In this document: positions 54,195 to 62,837 of the stretch, piece by piece | How positions within the stretch are numbered: position 1 is the first letter of the stretch | Layout of the letters: each line of letters starts with the position of its first letter | NCBI RefSeq assembly: GCF_900103865.1 | Contig: NZ_FNII01000001.1 | Location: 124,001 to 188,000, forward strand | DNA: 64,000 nucleotides | Reading direction: 5' to 3' | DNA from: Vreelandella arcis | GTDB taxonomy: Bacteria; Pseudomonadota; Gammaproteobacteria; Pseudomonadales; Halomonadaceae | Notes under the pieces: model-generated | What the model was told of the DNA's origin: nothing | Database searches by the model: none | Seen by the model: the letters and a program-made list of their open reading frames with translations, nothing else | Position numbers and translations under genes: made by a program

Positions 54195-54218
54195 GCTGGC
54201 AGGCGCAAGTCTGCCAGC
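54195..54218 (+). repeat. Hairpin between livF-type gene and benE
   Basis: GCTGGCAG and CTGCCAGC around an 8-nt loop. No T run follows, so a processing or stability role is as likely as termination. Confidence 0.4.
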
Positions 54219-54264
54219 GTCAATTGATGAGCGATAATATCCACTAACTCTCGGGATTTTTGGT

Positions 54265-55461
54265 ATGCAATTTCTAAAGGACGCCTCGATACCTGCGGTC
54301 ACCGCCGGTTTCGTAGCGGTGCTCGTCTCATATTCCGGCCCGCTCGCGATCTTTTTCCAGGCGGCTCAGAGCGCGGATATATCCAACGCGATGATGACCT
54401 CGTGGGTCTGGGCGATCTCGATAGGAGCTGCAATATCGGGGATTCTGCTAAGCCTCTGGTTGAAGGTGCCGGTGGTGACTGCCTGGTCTGCCCCGGGCAC
54501 GGCGTTGCTGGTGACCTTGTTTCCAGGGTTGTCGCTCAATGAAGCGGTGGGGGCATATTTGACCGCGGCGATCGTGATTTTCGTGATTGGTATTACCGGC
54601 TCTTTTGATCGAATTATCCAAATGATCCCGCCGGGTATTGCCAGTGCGATGATGGCAGGCATTCTGTTTCAGTTTGGCGTAGGGGTGTTTGATTCATTGG
54701 AAAGCGTACCAGCATTGGCGATTAGCATGATCATTGCCTATCTGGTCTTCAAACGCTTGACGCCGCGCTACAGCCTGGTGTTGCTGCTGGTGGTTGGCGT
54801 TATGTTGGCGGTAGGGTTGGAGGGGGCCAGTTTGGAGGGCGTCTCTATCCAACTGGCCGAGCCGCAGTTCATTCGTCCTGAGTGGACGTGGAATGCCACC
54901 CTGAGCCTGGCGATTCCGCTGGTATTGGTCAGTCTGACTGGCCAGTTTCTGCCCGGCATGGCGATTTTACGTACGTCCGGCTATTCAACTCCGGCCAAGC
55001 CGATTGTCACCGTGGCCAGCTTAACTTCCATTATTACTGCTTTTTTTGGTGGTATCACGACGGTGATTGCGGCAATTACAGCGGCGATCTGCACCAGCAA
55101 GGAAGCCCACAAAGACCCGGATAAGCGCTATGTTGCTGGCGTGGCCAACGGGGCTTTCTATCTGATTGGCGGCACCTTCGCTGGCACGATCGTGGCGCTG
55201 TTTACCTCATTGCCAGGAGAGTTCGTTGCAGTGCTGGCGGGCTTGGCGCTGATTGGTGCGATTACCAGCAACCTGAGCTCCTTTGCTGCCCATAAAGATC
55301 ATCTCGAAGCCTCGGTTATTACCTTCATTGCGACGGCATCGGGCATTAGCTTTTTAGGGCTGGGCTCGGCTTTTTGGGGCGTGGTTGTAGGTGCACTTGC
55401 CTATAACTTATTGCATCGGCGTTTTTCGTCGTCACAGGAAAAAACGCAAAAACAAGTTTAA
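54265..55461 (+). CDS. benE: Benzoate:H+ symporter BenE
   Basis: A 398-aa inner-membrane transporter with about 12 segments. BenE family features: IPAVTAGFVAVLVSYSGPLAIFFQAAQ at the start, VVTAWSAPGTALLVTLFPGLSLNEAVGAYL, QMIPPGIASAMMAGILFQFGVGVF and TAAICTSKEAHKDPDKRYVAGVANGAFYLIGG. In Acinetobacter and Pseudomonas benE lies in the ben cluster and takes up benzoate. With the ABC importer it gives two candidate benzoate routes in one operon region. Confidence 0.92.
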   Translation: MQFLKDASIPAVTAGFVAVLVSYSGPLAIFFQAAQSADISNAMMTSWVWAISIGAAISGILLSLWLKVPVVTAWSAPGTALLVTLFPGLSLNEAVGAYLTAAIVIFVIGITGSFDRIIQMIPPGIASAMMAGILFQFGVGVFDSLESVPALAISMIIAYLVFKRLTPRYSLVLLLVVGVMLAVGLEGASLEGVSIQLAEPQFIRPEWTWNATLSLAIPLVLVSLTGQFLPGMAILRTSGYSTPAKPIVTVASLTSIITAFFGGITTVIAAITAAICTSKEAHKDPDKRYVAGVANGAFYLIGGTFAGTIVALFTSLPGEFVAVLAGLALIGAITSNLSSFAAHKDHLEASVITFIATASGISFLGLGSAFWGVVVGALAYNLLHRRFSSSQEKTQKQV

Positions 55462-55488
55462 CAGTGTGGCGGTTTCAGGAGGGGCATC

Positions 55489-56292
55489 ATGGATAAGATC
55501 TATGTGGCGATAGATGATAGTGAGGATTCACTGCGCGCGATGGCGTTTGGCAAGTCGTTTGCCGAACAGCTCGACGCATCTCTAAGCATCGTTTCAGTTG
55601 TGCCAACCCAGGAAGGGAGTGCCGCTAGGTATTCCGCCCTGAAACCGCACTTGTCGGTTTATCAGCTCGACGAGACAGCGCTGGAGGTGGTGGTGCATGA
55701 CAGTGCCAAAGCCTATCTCGGTGAACTGGCTGGCGGTGAGCATACGGGGTTATGCATGATGGCCCATGGGCGTCGCCCAGTGCCGGAGATGCTGATTGGC
55801 AGTGTCACGGCGGGCGTAGTACGCCGGGCGCATCGTCCAGTCTATTTGTGCGGGCCTCGCTATGATGCGATCAAGCATCAGCGAGTCGAGTTGCTGGCAG
55901 TCTGTGTAGATGGATCCAAGCTTTCCGAGCGGATTCTACCTTTTGCGGCAGCGCTTGCTAAACGGCTTAAGGCGCGTTTGCAGTTGCTGCAGGTTCTTGA
56001 TAGCGCTGCGTCTCGGAAACCGACAGCGTTAGACCATGCCGATGTAAGCGAGTCGAGCTACTTGCAGGGATTGGCGCGAAGAGTTGGACACGAACAGTCA
56101 CTAGAGGTTGACTGGGAAGTGTTGCACGGTGATCCGGCAGACTCCATCGTCAGTTATTTAGCCGCTAGCCGTAACACGATGCTTGCAATGACAACCCATG
56201 GGCGCAGTGGCCTCTCGCAAGTGGTGGCAGGCAGCGTGAGCCACGAAATACTCCACGAGGCATCTTGCCCCGTGGCGGTGATGCGTCCGTAA
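55489..56292 (+). CDS. Tandem universal stress protein (UspA family)
   Basis: A 267-aa cytosolic protein of two Usp domains (about 1-125 and 130-267). The second has the ATP-binding pattern VSYLAASRNTMLAMTTHGRSGLSQVVAGSVSHEILHEASCPVAVMRP (G-2x-G-9x-G-S/T). The first is degenerate but keeps MMAHGRRPVPEMLIGSVTAGVVRRAHRPVYL. It begins 27 nt after benE with AGGAGG, so it is probably cotranscribed. Convergent with catR. Confidence 0.85.
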   Translation: MDKIYVAIDDSEDSLRAMAFGKSFAEQLDASLSIVSVVPTQEGSAARYSALKPHLSVYQLDETALEVVVHDSAKAYLGELAGGEHTGLCMMAHGRRPVPEMLIGSVTAGVVRRAHRPVYLCGPRYDAIKHQRVELLAVCVDGSKLSERILPFAAALAKRLKARLQLLQVLDSAASRKPTALDHADVSESSYLQGLARRVGHEQSLEVDWEVLHGDPADSIVSYLAASRNTMLAMTTHGRSGLSQVVAGSVSHEILHEASCPVAVMRP

Positions 56293-56316
56293 GTTTGCGG
56301 TAGTCGTCAAAAACGG

Positions 56317-57219
56317 TTAGGGGTAGCGTCCGGAACGGCGATTTTCAACCAGCACCTCTAAGATTGCGTTCGCCTCCTGCATCAGCGTGGAGGGCGCTTC
56401 ACCGCGACGGCGACTACAGATCACCGGAGTAACAAGGGATTTATCCGCCAACGTAATATAGGTGATACCTTCGCGTTGAACGCGCTTGACCTGCTCGGGC
56501 ACCAGGGTGATGCCGATGCCGGAGGCCACCAGGCTGAGCGCCGTTTGCAGTTCGTTGGCTTCTTGCACGACTTCTACCTTTAGCCCCTGTCGGCGGAAAA
56601 TGCCAAGTATCATGTCCGCCATGCTCGGGCGAGGCTTGGCCGGGAAGAGAATCAGCGGGTAGCGTGCGAGTTCCTCGCAGCTCGGGGTCGTGCCTTCCAA
56701 GGGGTGGCCATTAGGCAAGGCAGCTATTAATGGCTCATTAAAAAGAATCTCTTGCTCGACGTCTGGGTCATCGATACGTAAACGGCCAAACCCGATATCG
56801 ATACGGCCAGCCTTGAGGGCCTGAATTTGTTGGACAGTAGTGAGCTCCGCTAAGGAAAGCTCGACATTATCCTTTTGGCGTAAGTCGCGCACTAGCATCG
56901 GCAGTTGGCCGTAAAACACAGAGGGAACAAAACCAATACCGAATAGCTGACGTTTGCTGCGTGCCATCCGCCGCGTGGCATCAATGGTCACTTCGACTTT
57001 TTCCAGTATTTGTAGTGCATGCTGCTGAAAGAATAGGCCTGCAGGAGTCAGGCGTAAGCCTCTGGTGCTACGTTCAAATAATTCTGCGCCTACTTCCTGT
57101 TCCAGCTGTTTGATTTGGCGGGATAGAGGCGGTTGCGACATGTGCAGACGCTCGGCTGCGCAGGTGAGGTTGAGCTCCTCTGCAACAATACAAAAGTACC
57201 TCAAATGGCGCAGTTCCAT
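56317..57219 (-). CDS. catR: LysR-family regulator of the catechol/benzoate genes (CatR/BenM type)
   Basis: A 300-aa LysR activator. DNA-binding domain about residues 1-60 (MELRHLRYFCIVAEELNLTCAAERLHMSQPPLSRQIKQLEQEVGAELFERSTRGLRLTPAG), effector domain about 90-290, like CatR, CatM and BenM, which sense muconate or benzoate. An ATAC-N7-GTAT site begins 2 nt upstream of its ATG and overlaps its AGGAGG ribosome site, so autorepression is likely. It is not next to catB, about 12 kb away, where the same site recurs. Confidence 0.87.
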   Translation of the reverse strand: MELRHLRYFCIVAEELNLTCAAERLHMSQPPLSRQIKQLEQEVGAELFERSTRGLRLTPAGLFFQQHALQILEKVEVTIDATRRMARSKRQLFGIGFVPSVFYGQLPMLVRDLRQKDNVELSLAELTTVQQIQALKAGRIDIGFGRLRIDDPDVEQEILFNEPLIAALPNGHPLEGTTPSCEELARYPLILFPAKPRPSMADMILGIFRRQGLKVEVVQEANELQTALSLVASGIGITLVPEQVKRVQREGITYITLADKSLVTPVICSRRRGEAPSTLMQEANAILEVLVENRRSGRYP

Positions 57220-57220
57220 G

Positions 57221-57261
57221 ATACCTCCTGGGTATGAGCGGCTGCTTAAACAATATTGGTT
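57221..57261. promoter_or_regulatory. CatR/CatM-type composite control site between catR and uspA
   Basis: ATACCTCCTGGGTAT (57221-57235, ATAC-N7-GTAT) and TAAACAATATTGGTT (57247-57261). Both blocks match the catB site, and the start of ACAATATTGG is 29 bp from the start of ATAC in each case. In orientation it points to the uspA gene at 57432. Confidence 0.72.
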
Positions 57262-57431
57262 TTATCATTTTGCTGGCAGCAGGCTGTTTATAGTGGTTGT
57301 TAGGACAACGCCAGAGCTGCATCAGGTCAATTGCTGGCCTTATCATACAATTTTTTGCTCGTTAACGATTAAGCGTGTCGTACGTAAGCGACGCAATAAC
57401 ACAACAAACGTATCAACAGGGTGGTTTTATT

Positions 57432-57875
57432 ATGTATAACCGTATTCTGGTACCCGTCGATGGTTCTGAACATGCCAAGGAAGCCTTATCCATCGCTTGC
57501 AGGCTGATGGATAGCAATAACGCGACGCTTTATGTGTTGCACATACCCCAGGCGCTGGCGTATGGAACAACATTGGTCTGGGGGGTTGGCGCGATCAATG
57601 CGTCAGCCCCCCTCGCTGAGCGCGAGAAAGCAGGCGATCAATTGCTGGAGCAGGCGATGACATCTGCGCGTGAGCAAGGCGCCCCGCAGGTTGAGAAACG
57701 CCTAACACAAGGTGATCCGGTGAGAGTTATCCTGGAAACCGCTAACGAGCTGGATGTTGACACGATTGTCATGGGAAGCCGCGGCTTAAGCGATTTGGGC
57801 GGCGTCATAATTGGCAGCGTATCCCATAAGGTGAGCCATTCCGCGAAGTGCCGGGTAATCACTGTCAGTCAGTAG
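57432..57875 (+). CDS. Universal stress protein (UspA family)
   Basis: Single-domain Usp, 147 aa from ATG 57432 (AGGGTGG upstream; the frame also opens 57 nt earlier). Typical MYNRILVPVDGSEHAKEALSIACRL at the start, with the ATP-binding motif DTIVMGSRGLSDLGGVIIGSVSHKVSHSAKCRVITV at the end. It is divergent from catR and lies downstream of the CatR-type site in activating orientation. A link to aromatic stress is inferred from this and from the tandem Usp gene after benE. Confidence 0.88.
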   Translation: MYNRILVPVDGSEHAKEALSIACRLMDSNNATLYVLHIPQALAYGTTLVWGVGAINASAPLAEREKAGDQLLEQAMTSAREQGAPQVEKRLTQGDPVRVILETANELDVDTIVMGSRGLSDLGGVIIGSVSHKVSHSAKCRVITVSQ

Positions 57876-57903
57876 GATTAACACCAGGGTATCGCCTCGG
57901 GAG

Positions 57904-58077
57904 AAAGCCGAGCGCTTTTCCTGGTGGATGGCCTCCATGCTTCACAACTTTTCGGAAGAGGAAAATTGCAACACTCGTATGCAGTTGGCTGAACTGGACT
58001 AAGTGACCAGCTCTCAAGCGGGGCTGACCACGGTTGCGGAAAACTACGTTGTTTTACCCTACGAACAACTCGAATAA
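57904..58077 (+). pseudogene. Decayed 3' end of pobA
   Basis: The last 57 codons of a 4-hydroxybenzoate hydroxylase gene. By hand alignment to 35329-35501 there are 22 mismatches in 174 nt (about 87% identity) and no gaps. Translation gives [20 protein letters not shown], then MQLAELD followed by an in-frame TAA at 58000 where intact pobA has TAC (Tyr), then [15 protein letters not shown] to the native stop. No upstream part of the gene is present. It is therefore a remnant of a second pobA, not a gene. Confidence 0.93.
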
Positions 58078-58108
58078 CCCTAGCCGTTTGTAGCGCTTTA
58101 TCCCCCTT

Positions 58109-58132
58109 GCCCAGGCGTTGCCTGGGCTTTTT
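58109..58132 (+). terminator. Terminator after the pobA remnant
   Basis: GCCCAGGC/GCCTGGGC with a 3-nt loop and a T run. It resembles the hairpin after intact pobA and is probably inherited with the remnant; it would also end uspA transcripts. Confidence 0.75.
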
Positions 58133-58142
58133 GATTATGACA

Positions 58143-58169
58143 TAAAAAAGGGTGCCCGTAAGGCACCCT
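58143..58169 (-). terminator. Terminator of the hem operon
   Basis: Minus-strand stem GGGTGCC/GGCACCC with a 5-nt loop, followed on that strand by six T residues, 32 nt after the hemY stop. Confidence 0.8.
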
Positions 58170-58200
58170 CTTCGTTTGCGGTCGTAAGGCCAGCTGGCTT

Positions 58201-59463
58201 TTAAGCGCGCTTTGCGGCTTTTTTGCCGCTGCCCGGTTGGCTGTCGCTGGCATCGCTGGGTTGAGGCAGCGAGGGTAGAGACTTGGCCAGCATCTCAACG
58301 CTGTGGCGGTAGTACAGCTGGCTTTTGTTGTGTTCGCCAAGGCTGGCATAAAGCCGTGCAAGCTCGGCACAGACCACGCCGCTGGGGCGTTGACGCTGGC
58401 TTGCCTCAAAGTACTCTTGCGCCTTGGCCCACTTGCCGGTGCGTAACGAAAGACGTCCGCAGGTCAGCAGTAGCTCGGGGTCGTTGGGCCGCTCTTGAAG
58501 CCACTTTTCGGCCTTGGCGAGCTGGCGTGCCGGGTCAACGTTGAGTAGTCCGTAACGCTTGACGAGACGCGCATCCCAGTGATGGTCGAGGGAATGGTTC
58601 AGCAATCGCTCGGCAATGGCGTCTTCATTGGCTTGCAGCAACGCTTCGGCATACAGCACGATGAGTTCCGTTTTGCCGCGCAGGTAGTCGGGCATGTCGG
58701 CCCAAAGGCTGCGTACCCGTTCGATATCGTTAGGGTTTTGGGCCTCGAAGATAATCAGCTCACGATAGGCTTTAAACTCAAGCTCCTCGCGTTCCTGCTG
58801 TGAGATCAGCTTTTGCGCGGCTAAACGGGGAATCAACCGGCGTAACCCTTCCCAGTCGTTGACGCTCAAGAAGACCTGCTTAAGCAGCTTGAGCACCTGA
58901 GGATGGTTGGGGAGCTGTTTGTCCAACCGGTTGAGAATGGCCAGCGCTTCCTCGGGTTGCTGGCGATCAATCAACAACTGAGCTTGCATTAAACCAATCG
59001 CGGTATCGGCGCCTTCGGTCGTCAGTTGGGCCTGATTGATATGCTCCTGGGACTGGGTGTAGTGGCCTTGATAGTGCGCCGCCAGCGCCGCAGAGAGATA
59101 GTTGACCAGCGGCGTACTGGAGTCGTCCGCTGCTTTCACCAGGGTTTTTTCGGCGCGTTTCCAGCGCCCTTCGGTCATCGCCACCAGCCCCCGTTCGGTG
59201 CGCTTCATCGCGCGGCGGTTACGGGCGCGGCTGTTCCATGTGCGGAAACGACCTACCGGGCGAATCATGCCGCCTAGTAAACGCAACACAAAATGCACCA
59301 CAAGGAAGGCAGCCAACAGTAGAACCAGACCGAACCAGAACGAGGTTTGTACGGACGTATCACCGACACGGATCAGCCAGTAGCCGGGAACCGACATCAT
59401 TAGGTGACCGAACAGTGCCCCAACGGCGAGCCCGGCGACAATCAGCAGGATGAGCTTTCTCAT
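58201..59463 (-). CDS. hemY: HemY, TPR membrane protein of the heme operon
   Basis: A 420-aa inner-membrane protein. Two N-terminal membrane segments (about 2-22 and 41-64) precede a long TPR region (about 95-400) with repeats such as EGRWKRAEKTLVKAADDSSTPLVNYLSAALAA and PNDPELLLTCGRLSLRTGKWAKAQEYFEASQ. The role in heme synthesis is not settled. It overlaps the hemX stop by 4 nt and ends the hemC-hemD-hemX-hemY series. Confidence 0.88.
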   Translation of the reverse strand: MRKLILLIVAGLAVGALFGHLMMSVPGYWLIRVGDTSVQTSFWFGLVLLLAAFLVVHFVLRLLGGMIRPVGRFRTWNSRARNRRAMKRTERGLVAMTEGRWKRAEKTLVKAADDSSTPLVNYLSAALAAHYQGHYTQSQEHINQAQLTTEGADTAIGLMQAQLLIDRQQPEEALAILNRLDKQLPNHPQVLKLLKQVFLSVNDWEGLRRLIPRLAAQKLISQQEREELEFKAYRELIIFEAQNPNDIERVRSLWADMPDYLRGKTELIVLYAEALLQANEDAIAERLLNHSLDHHWDARLVKRYGLLNVDPARQLAKAEKWLQERPNDPELLLTCGRLSLRTGKWAKAQEYFEASQRQRPSGVVCAELARLYASLGEHNKSQLYYRHSVEMLAKSLPSLPQPSDASDSQPGSGKKAAKRA

Positions 59464-60962
59464 GACTCACCTCCCTCTTGCTGGCGCGACTCGTGACGGT
59501 TTTCGATAAATTCCGCCATGGCTTGCTGTGACCCGCTAATATCGGGCAGCTCGGGTTCAACGGTCTTCTGCTTCAGTTCCTCAAGGCGTTCGATGACGCG
59601 CTGGGCTTCCTCGCGCGAGGTATCGTAGTAGCCGTTGAGCAAATTAAGCGCCTTGTCGATGCTCGCCTCATATAGCCCCTGCTCTTCTTTGAGCAGGGCT
59701 AACTGGGCCTGCTCAAGGATTAAGCGCAGGCTTTGACGCAGATAAGACTCTTGTTCCGGCGTGACCAGCGTTTCAAGGGCCTCATCGTGATGGCGGATCA
59801 TCACTAAGTCTTTTAGCTCTTCGCCGAAGCGGGCCAGCTGACGCTGGAAGGTGCCGGTAGGCGGCTGCTCGATACTGGATGTGACGGCGCGCTCTTCCAC
59901 TTCTTGGGAAAGACGCAAACCGGCCACACGCTCTTGCTGGGCATTAAGCGCCAGATAAACCCCGGTGCGATCTAAGCGCGGAACGGCGTCAAGTGCGGCT
60001 AAATCGTTGGCGATCTCACGACGTACGGGCGTTAAGGCGGGGTTGTCGGCATCTGCCAAGCGGGCATCAGCGGTGCGCAGCAGTGCGGCGGCGCCTTCAA
60101 CATCGCCCTCCAGCTGTAAACGCTGATTGGCTAGGCGAAGTAAATAAGCGGCCTCGGCATGTAGCCAGTCGCGTTCATCGGTTTCTTGCTCTTGCGAGAG
60201 CTGCTCAAGGACATTGTCCAAGGTCTCGTCGACGTTGCTGCGATAGTCGGCAAACTCATTGCGCAGTTCGCTCACGGTGCTATCAAGCTGTTGCTCACGC
60301 TCGGCTTCGCCGCTTTCAATTTGCGACGCAAGCTCATCGACAGCCTGCTGTGATGCGCTGCTCTCGGCGCGCTGGGTCAGCTCATTGAGTCGCTGCTGTT
60401 GGGCTTCTAAACGTAGCCAGCCCTGCCAAGCGATAACGCCGACGATCACCGCCAGTATCAGCACCAAGATAATCGCGAAAACGCTTTTGCCTTTGCCGCC
60501 ACCACTGGTGGTGTTGTTTTGGGGCGGCGTGCTTTGCTTGCCACCGGATGTCGACGTTGAGGACGAAGCAGCCGTGTTGTTAGCGCTGTTGGTAGGCGTG
60601 TCCTGTGAAGATGACGTCGACGTTGGCTTGCTGGATGCCGACGCCGTGGTATTTGTCTCACTACTGGATTTGCTGGCGGTTGGCGCGCTGTCTTTAGCTG
60701 TGTTCTGGGGTTTGTGCTGAGTGGTGTCTTGGGCCGCGTTGTTTTTGGCGCTTTTTTGGCGCCGCCGCGAGCGCTGACTGTTAGTTGAAGAGGCAGGCGG
60801 TTGTGACGACGGTGAGGCCGGGGTATCGGTGGCAGGGCGGGTTTCTTCACCGCGACTGTTGGCACCGGTTGGCGAGGATGGAGACGTGGCCGCATTGTCC
60901 TCGCTGGCGGTGTCCGCCGCATTTTTCTGCGTATCGTCCTGATCGTTTGTTTGTTTGCTCAT
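59460..60962 (-). CDS. hemX: HemX, uroporphyrinogen-III C-methyltransferase-like membrane protein
   Basis: A 500-aa protein. The first 165 residues or so are low-complexity, rich in Ser, Thr, Ala, Asn and Gln, and presumably disordered in the cytosol. One membrane segment follows (about 166-187, SVFAIILVLILAVIVGVIAWQGW), then a periplasmic helical domain with coiled-coil stretches (RLEAQQQRLNELTQRAESSASQQAV). HemX members are named for their operon and lack a real methyltransferase fold. It lies 51 nt after hemD. Confidence 0.87.
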   Translation of the reverse strand: MSKQTNDQDDTQKNAADTASEDNAATSPSSPTGANSRGEETRPATDTPASPSSQPPASSTNSQRSRRRQKSAKNNAAQDTTQHKPQNTAKDSAPTASKSSSETNTTASASSKPTSTSSSQDTPTNSANNTAASSSTSTSGGKQSTPPQNNTTSGGGKGKSVFAIILVLILAVIVGVIAWQGWLRLEAQQQRLNELTQRAESSASQQAVDELASQIESGEAEREQQLDSTVSELRNEFADYRSNVDETLDNVLEQLSQEQETDERDWLHAEAAYLLRLANQRLQLEGDVEGAAALLRTADARLADADNPALTPVRREIANDLAALDAVPRLDRTGVYLALNAQQERVAGLRLSQEVEERAVTSSIEQPPTGTFQRQLARFGEELKDLVMIRHHDEALETLVTPEQESYLRQSLRLILEQAQLALLKEEQGLYEASIDKALNLLNGYYDTSREEAQRVIERLEELKQKTVEPELPDISGSQQAMAEFIENRHESRQQEGGES

Positions 60963-61013
60963 CTGTCGCTAGCCCTTATTAAGTTCCTTGATCGACATCG
61001 GCACCCGCTGGGT

Positions 61014-61757
61014 CTAGGTCCGAGCCAACGCGGCAATTAACGCCGGTGGTGTGGCTCCTGACGCCACGGTGGGGGCACAAAACCCCAGTCTTTCTGCCAG
61101 TGTAGCCAAACGGCGACTGGAAACGATTAGCGGTTGGTTCAACGCTGCCGGTTGGCACCATTTTGCCAGATGTTCTAAGAGTTCGCCGCTGGTAACGATC
61201 AACGCCCGATAATCACCCGCCGCGAGACGTGCTTGCATGGTGCTTGACGGTACCAGTAAGCGGCGTCGATACACCGCCAAGCGGGTCACCTGGGCTCCGC
61301 GCGCGGCAAGCGTATCCGCTAAAAGTGAACGTCCGCCTTCCCCTGCCACGATTAATGCGCGCCGGTGGGTCAACGCTTGGAGCGACGCTAAACCCAGCAA
61401 CGCCTCGCTGGTGTCTTCGCCAGCGCTTGTCGGGGCAACATGCACGCGAACCCCTAGTTGGTCGTGAAGTGTTGCGGCAGTACTTTGCCCCACGCTGTAG
61501 TAATCAATGCCAGCCGGCAGCTGTGGCCAATAGCGATCAAGCGCCTCGCTTAAACACCCTGCGGCAAAGGGGCTTACGACCACTATCTTATGGTACTGAT
61601 CAATATCTAACCATACTTGGCGCATGGTGGCGTCTTCAGGCAGCGCCTCAAGTTGCATGACTTCCAGGGTATCGACCGTCACCCCTTCGCGACGCAAGGC
61701 GTCGGCGAGTATCTCACCGCGGGGCCCTGGCCGGGTGATGAGCACCGGTAGCGTCAT
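61014..61757 (-). CDS. hemD: Uroporphyrinogen-III synthase
   Basis: Closes hydroxymethylbilane to uroporphyrinogen III; 247 aa. Sequence is weakly conserved in this family, but [35 protein letters not shown] at the start, [16 protein letters not shown], and [20 protein letters not shown] with [17 protein letters not shown] fit the two-domain fold. The start overlaps the hemC stop by 4 nt, and the order hemC-hemD-hemX-hemY is conserved in gammaproteobacteria. Confidence 0.9.
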   Translation of the reverse strand: MTLPVLITRPGPRGEILADALRREGVTVDTLEVMQLEALPEDATMRQVWLDIDQYHKIVVVSPFAAGCLSEALDRYWPQLPAGIDYYSVGQSTAATLHDQLGVRVHVAPTSAGEDTSEALLGLASLQALTHRRALIVAGEGGRSLLADTLAARGAQVTRLAVYRRRLLVPSSTMQARLAAGDYRALIVTSGELLEHLAKWCQPAALNQPLIVSSRRLATLAERLGFCAPTVASGATPPALIAALART

Positions 61758-62698
61758 ATATCGTTGCCGTAGACCTCGGCGAGGATCTTACCGGCGCCTT
61801 GATCCAGCAGGTCTTCGGCGACCCTTAGGCCCAGCGCTTCGGGTTCATGCATCGAGCCGCGATCTTCGGCGCGAAGCACGTTGGTGCCTTCTGGATTGCC
61901 CACCAGCCCACGTAGCCACATTGTTTCGTGCTCAAGATCCAACACGGCATGGCCGGCAATGGGCACTTGGCAGCCGCCTTCCAAGCGCGTATTCATCGCT
62001 CTTTCCGCGCGCACACGGGTGGCAGTATTAGCATCGTCTAGCGGCGCCAGAAGTGCAATTAATTCAGGGTCATGAAGTCGGCACTCGATGCCTAGTGCGC
62101 CTTGGCCGCAGGCTGGCAAGCAAATTTCAGGTGGCATCGCTTGGGCGATGCGGTCGTCAAGGCCGAGACGTTTGAGGCCGGACGTCGCTAAGATGATCGC
62201 CTCGAATTCGCCGCTATCCAGCTTGCCCAAACGGGTTTGCACATTGCCGCGCAGGTTCAAAATGGTGAGGTCGGGGCGTGCCTCGCGCATTTGTAGGCCG
62301 CGGCGTAGGCTAGCCGTGCCTACCCGTGCGCCTTCGGGCAGTTCGTCTAGGCTTTGGTAATGGTTGGAGACAAACGCATCGGTAGGGTCGGAGCCATCCA
62401 AAATCACTGACAGGCCCAGGCCCTCGGGGAAGTGCATGGGGACATCCTTCATGGAGTGAACCGCAATATCGGCGCGGCCATCCAGCATGGCGTCTTCTAG
62501 CTCCTTAACAAATAACCCCTTGCCACCAATCTTAGAAAGCGGCGTATCGAGGATTTTGTCGCCCTTGGTCGAAAGTGGCACAAGCTCAACCTCAAGCCCG
62601 CTGTGCACCGCCATCAGGCGGTCGCGTACATGCTCCGCTTGCCACATCGCCAATTGGCTTTTCCGTGTGGCGATGCGTAGTTTGGTGATAGATGCCAC
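61754..62698 (-). CDS. hemC: Porphobilinogen deaminase (hydroxymethylbilane synthase)
   Basis: Polymerises four porphobilinogens to hydroxymethylbilane; 314 aa from the GTG at 62698, chosen since AAGGAG sits 6 nt upstream and homologues begin near [16 protein letters not shown]. An ATG 63 nt upstream is in frame. Visible motifs: [25 protein letters not shown] (catalytic Asp), [17 protein letters not shown], and [15 protein letters not shown] with the Cys that holds the dipyrromethane cofactor. Confidence 0.94.
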   Translation of the reverse strand: MASITKLRIATRKSQLAMWQAEHVRDRLMAVHSGLEVELVPLSTKGDKILDTPLSKIGGKGLFVKELEDAMLDGRADIAVHSMKDVPMHFPEGLGLSVILDGSDPTDAFVSNHYQSLDELPEGARVGTASLRRGLQMREARPDLTILNLRGNVQTRLGKLDSGEFEAIILATSGLKRLGLDDRIAQAMPPEICLPACGQGALGIECRLHDPELIALLAPLDDANTATRVRAERAMNTRLEGGCQVPIAGHAVLDLEHETMWLRGLVGNPEGTNVLRAEDRGSMHEPEALGLRVAEDLLDQGAGKILAEVYGNDI

Positions 62699-62837
62699 GT
62701 TATACTCCTTAATTGCCGCGAACACGGCGCGTCTAATTATGATAGTTCCATCATAAAGCACCCGGCCACGCAGTAAAAATAACCACCATCAGGAACGATC
62801 TTTACATGCGCCTTGCGATATTGCCCCAGGATACCCT

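Larger units (their letters stand above)
57876..58200. other. 325-nt gap holding a pobA remnant and two terminators
   Basis: Besides the remnant (57904-58077) and the hairpins (58109 and 58150), no complete gene was seen between uspA and hemY. Confidence 0.75.
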
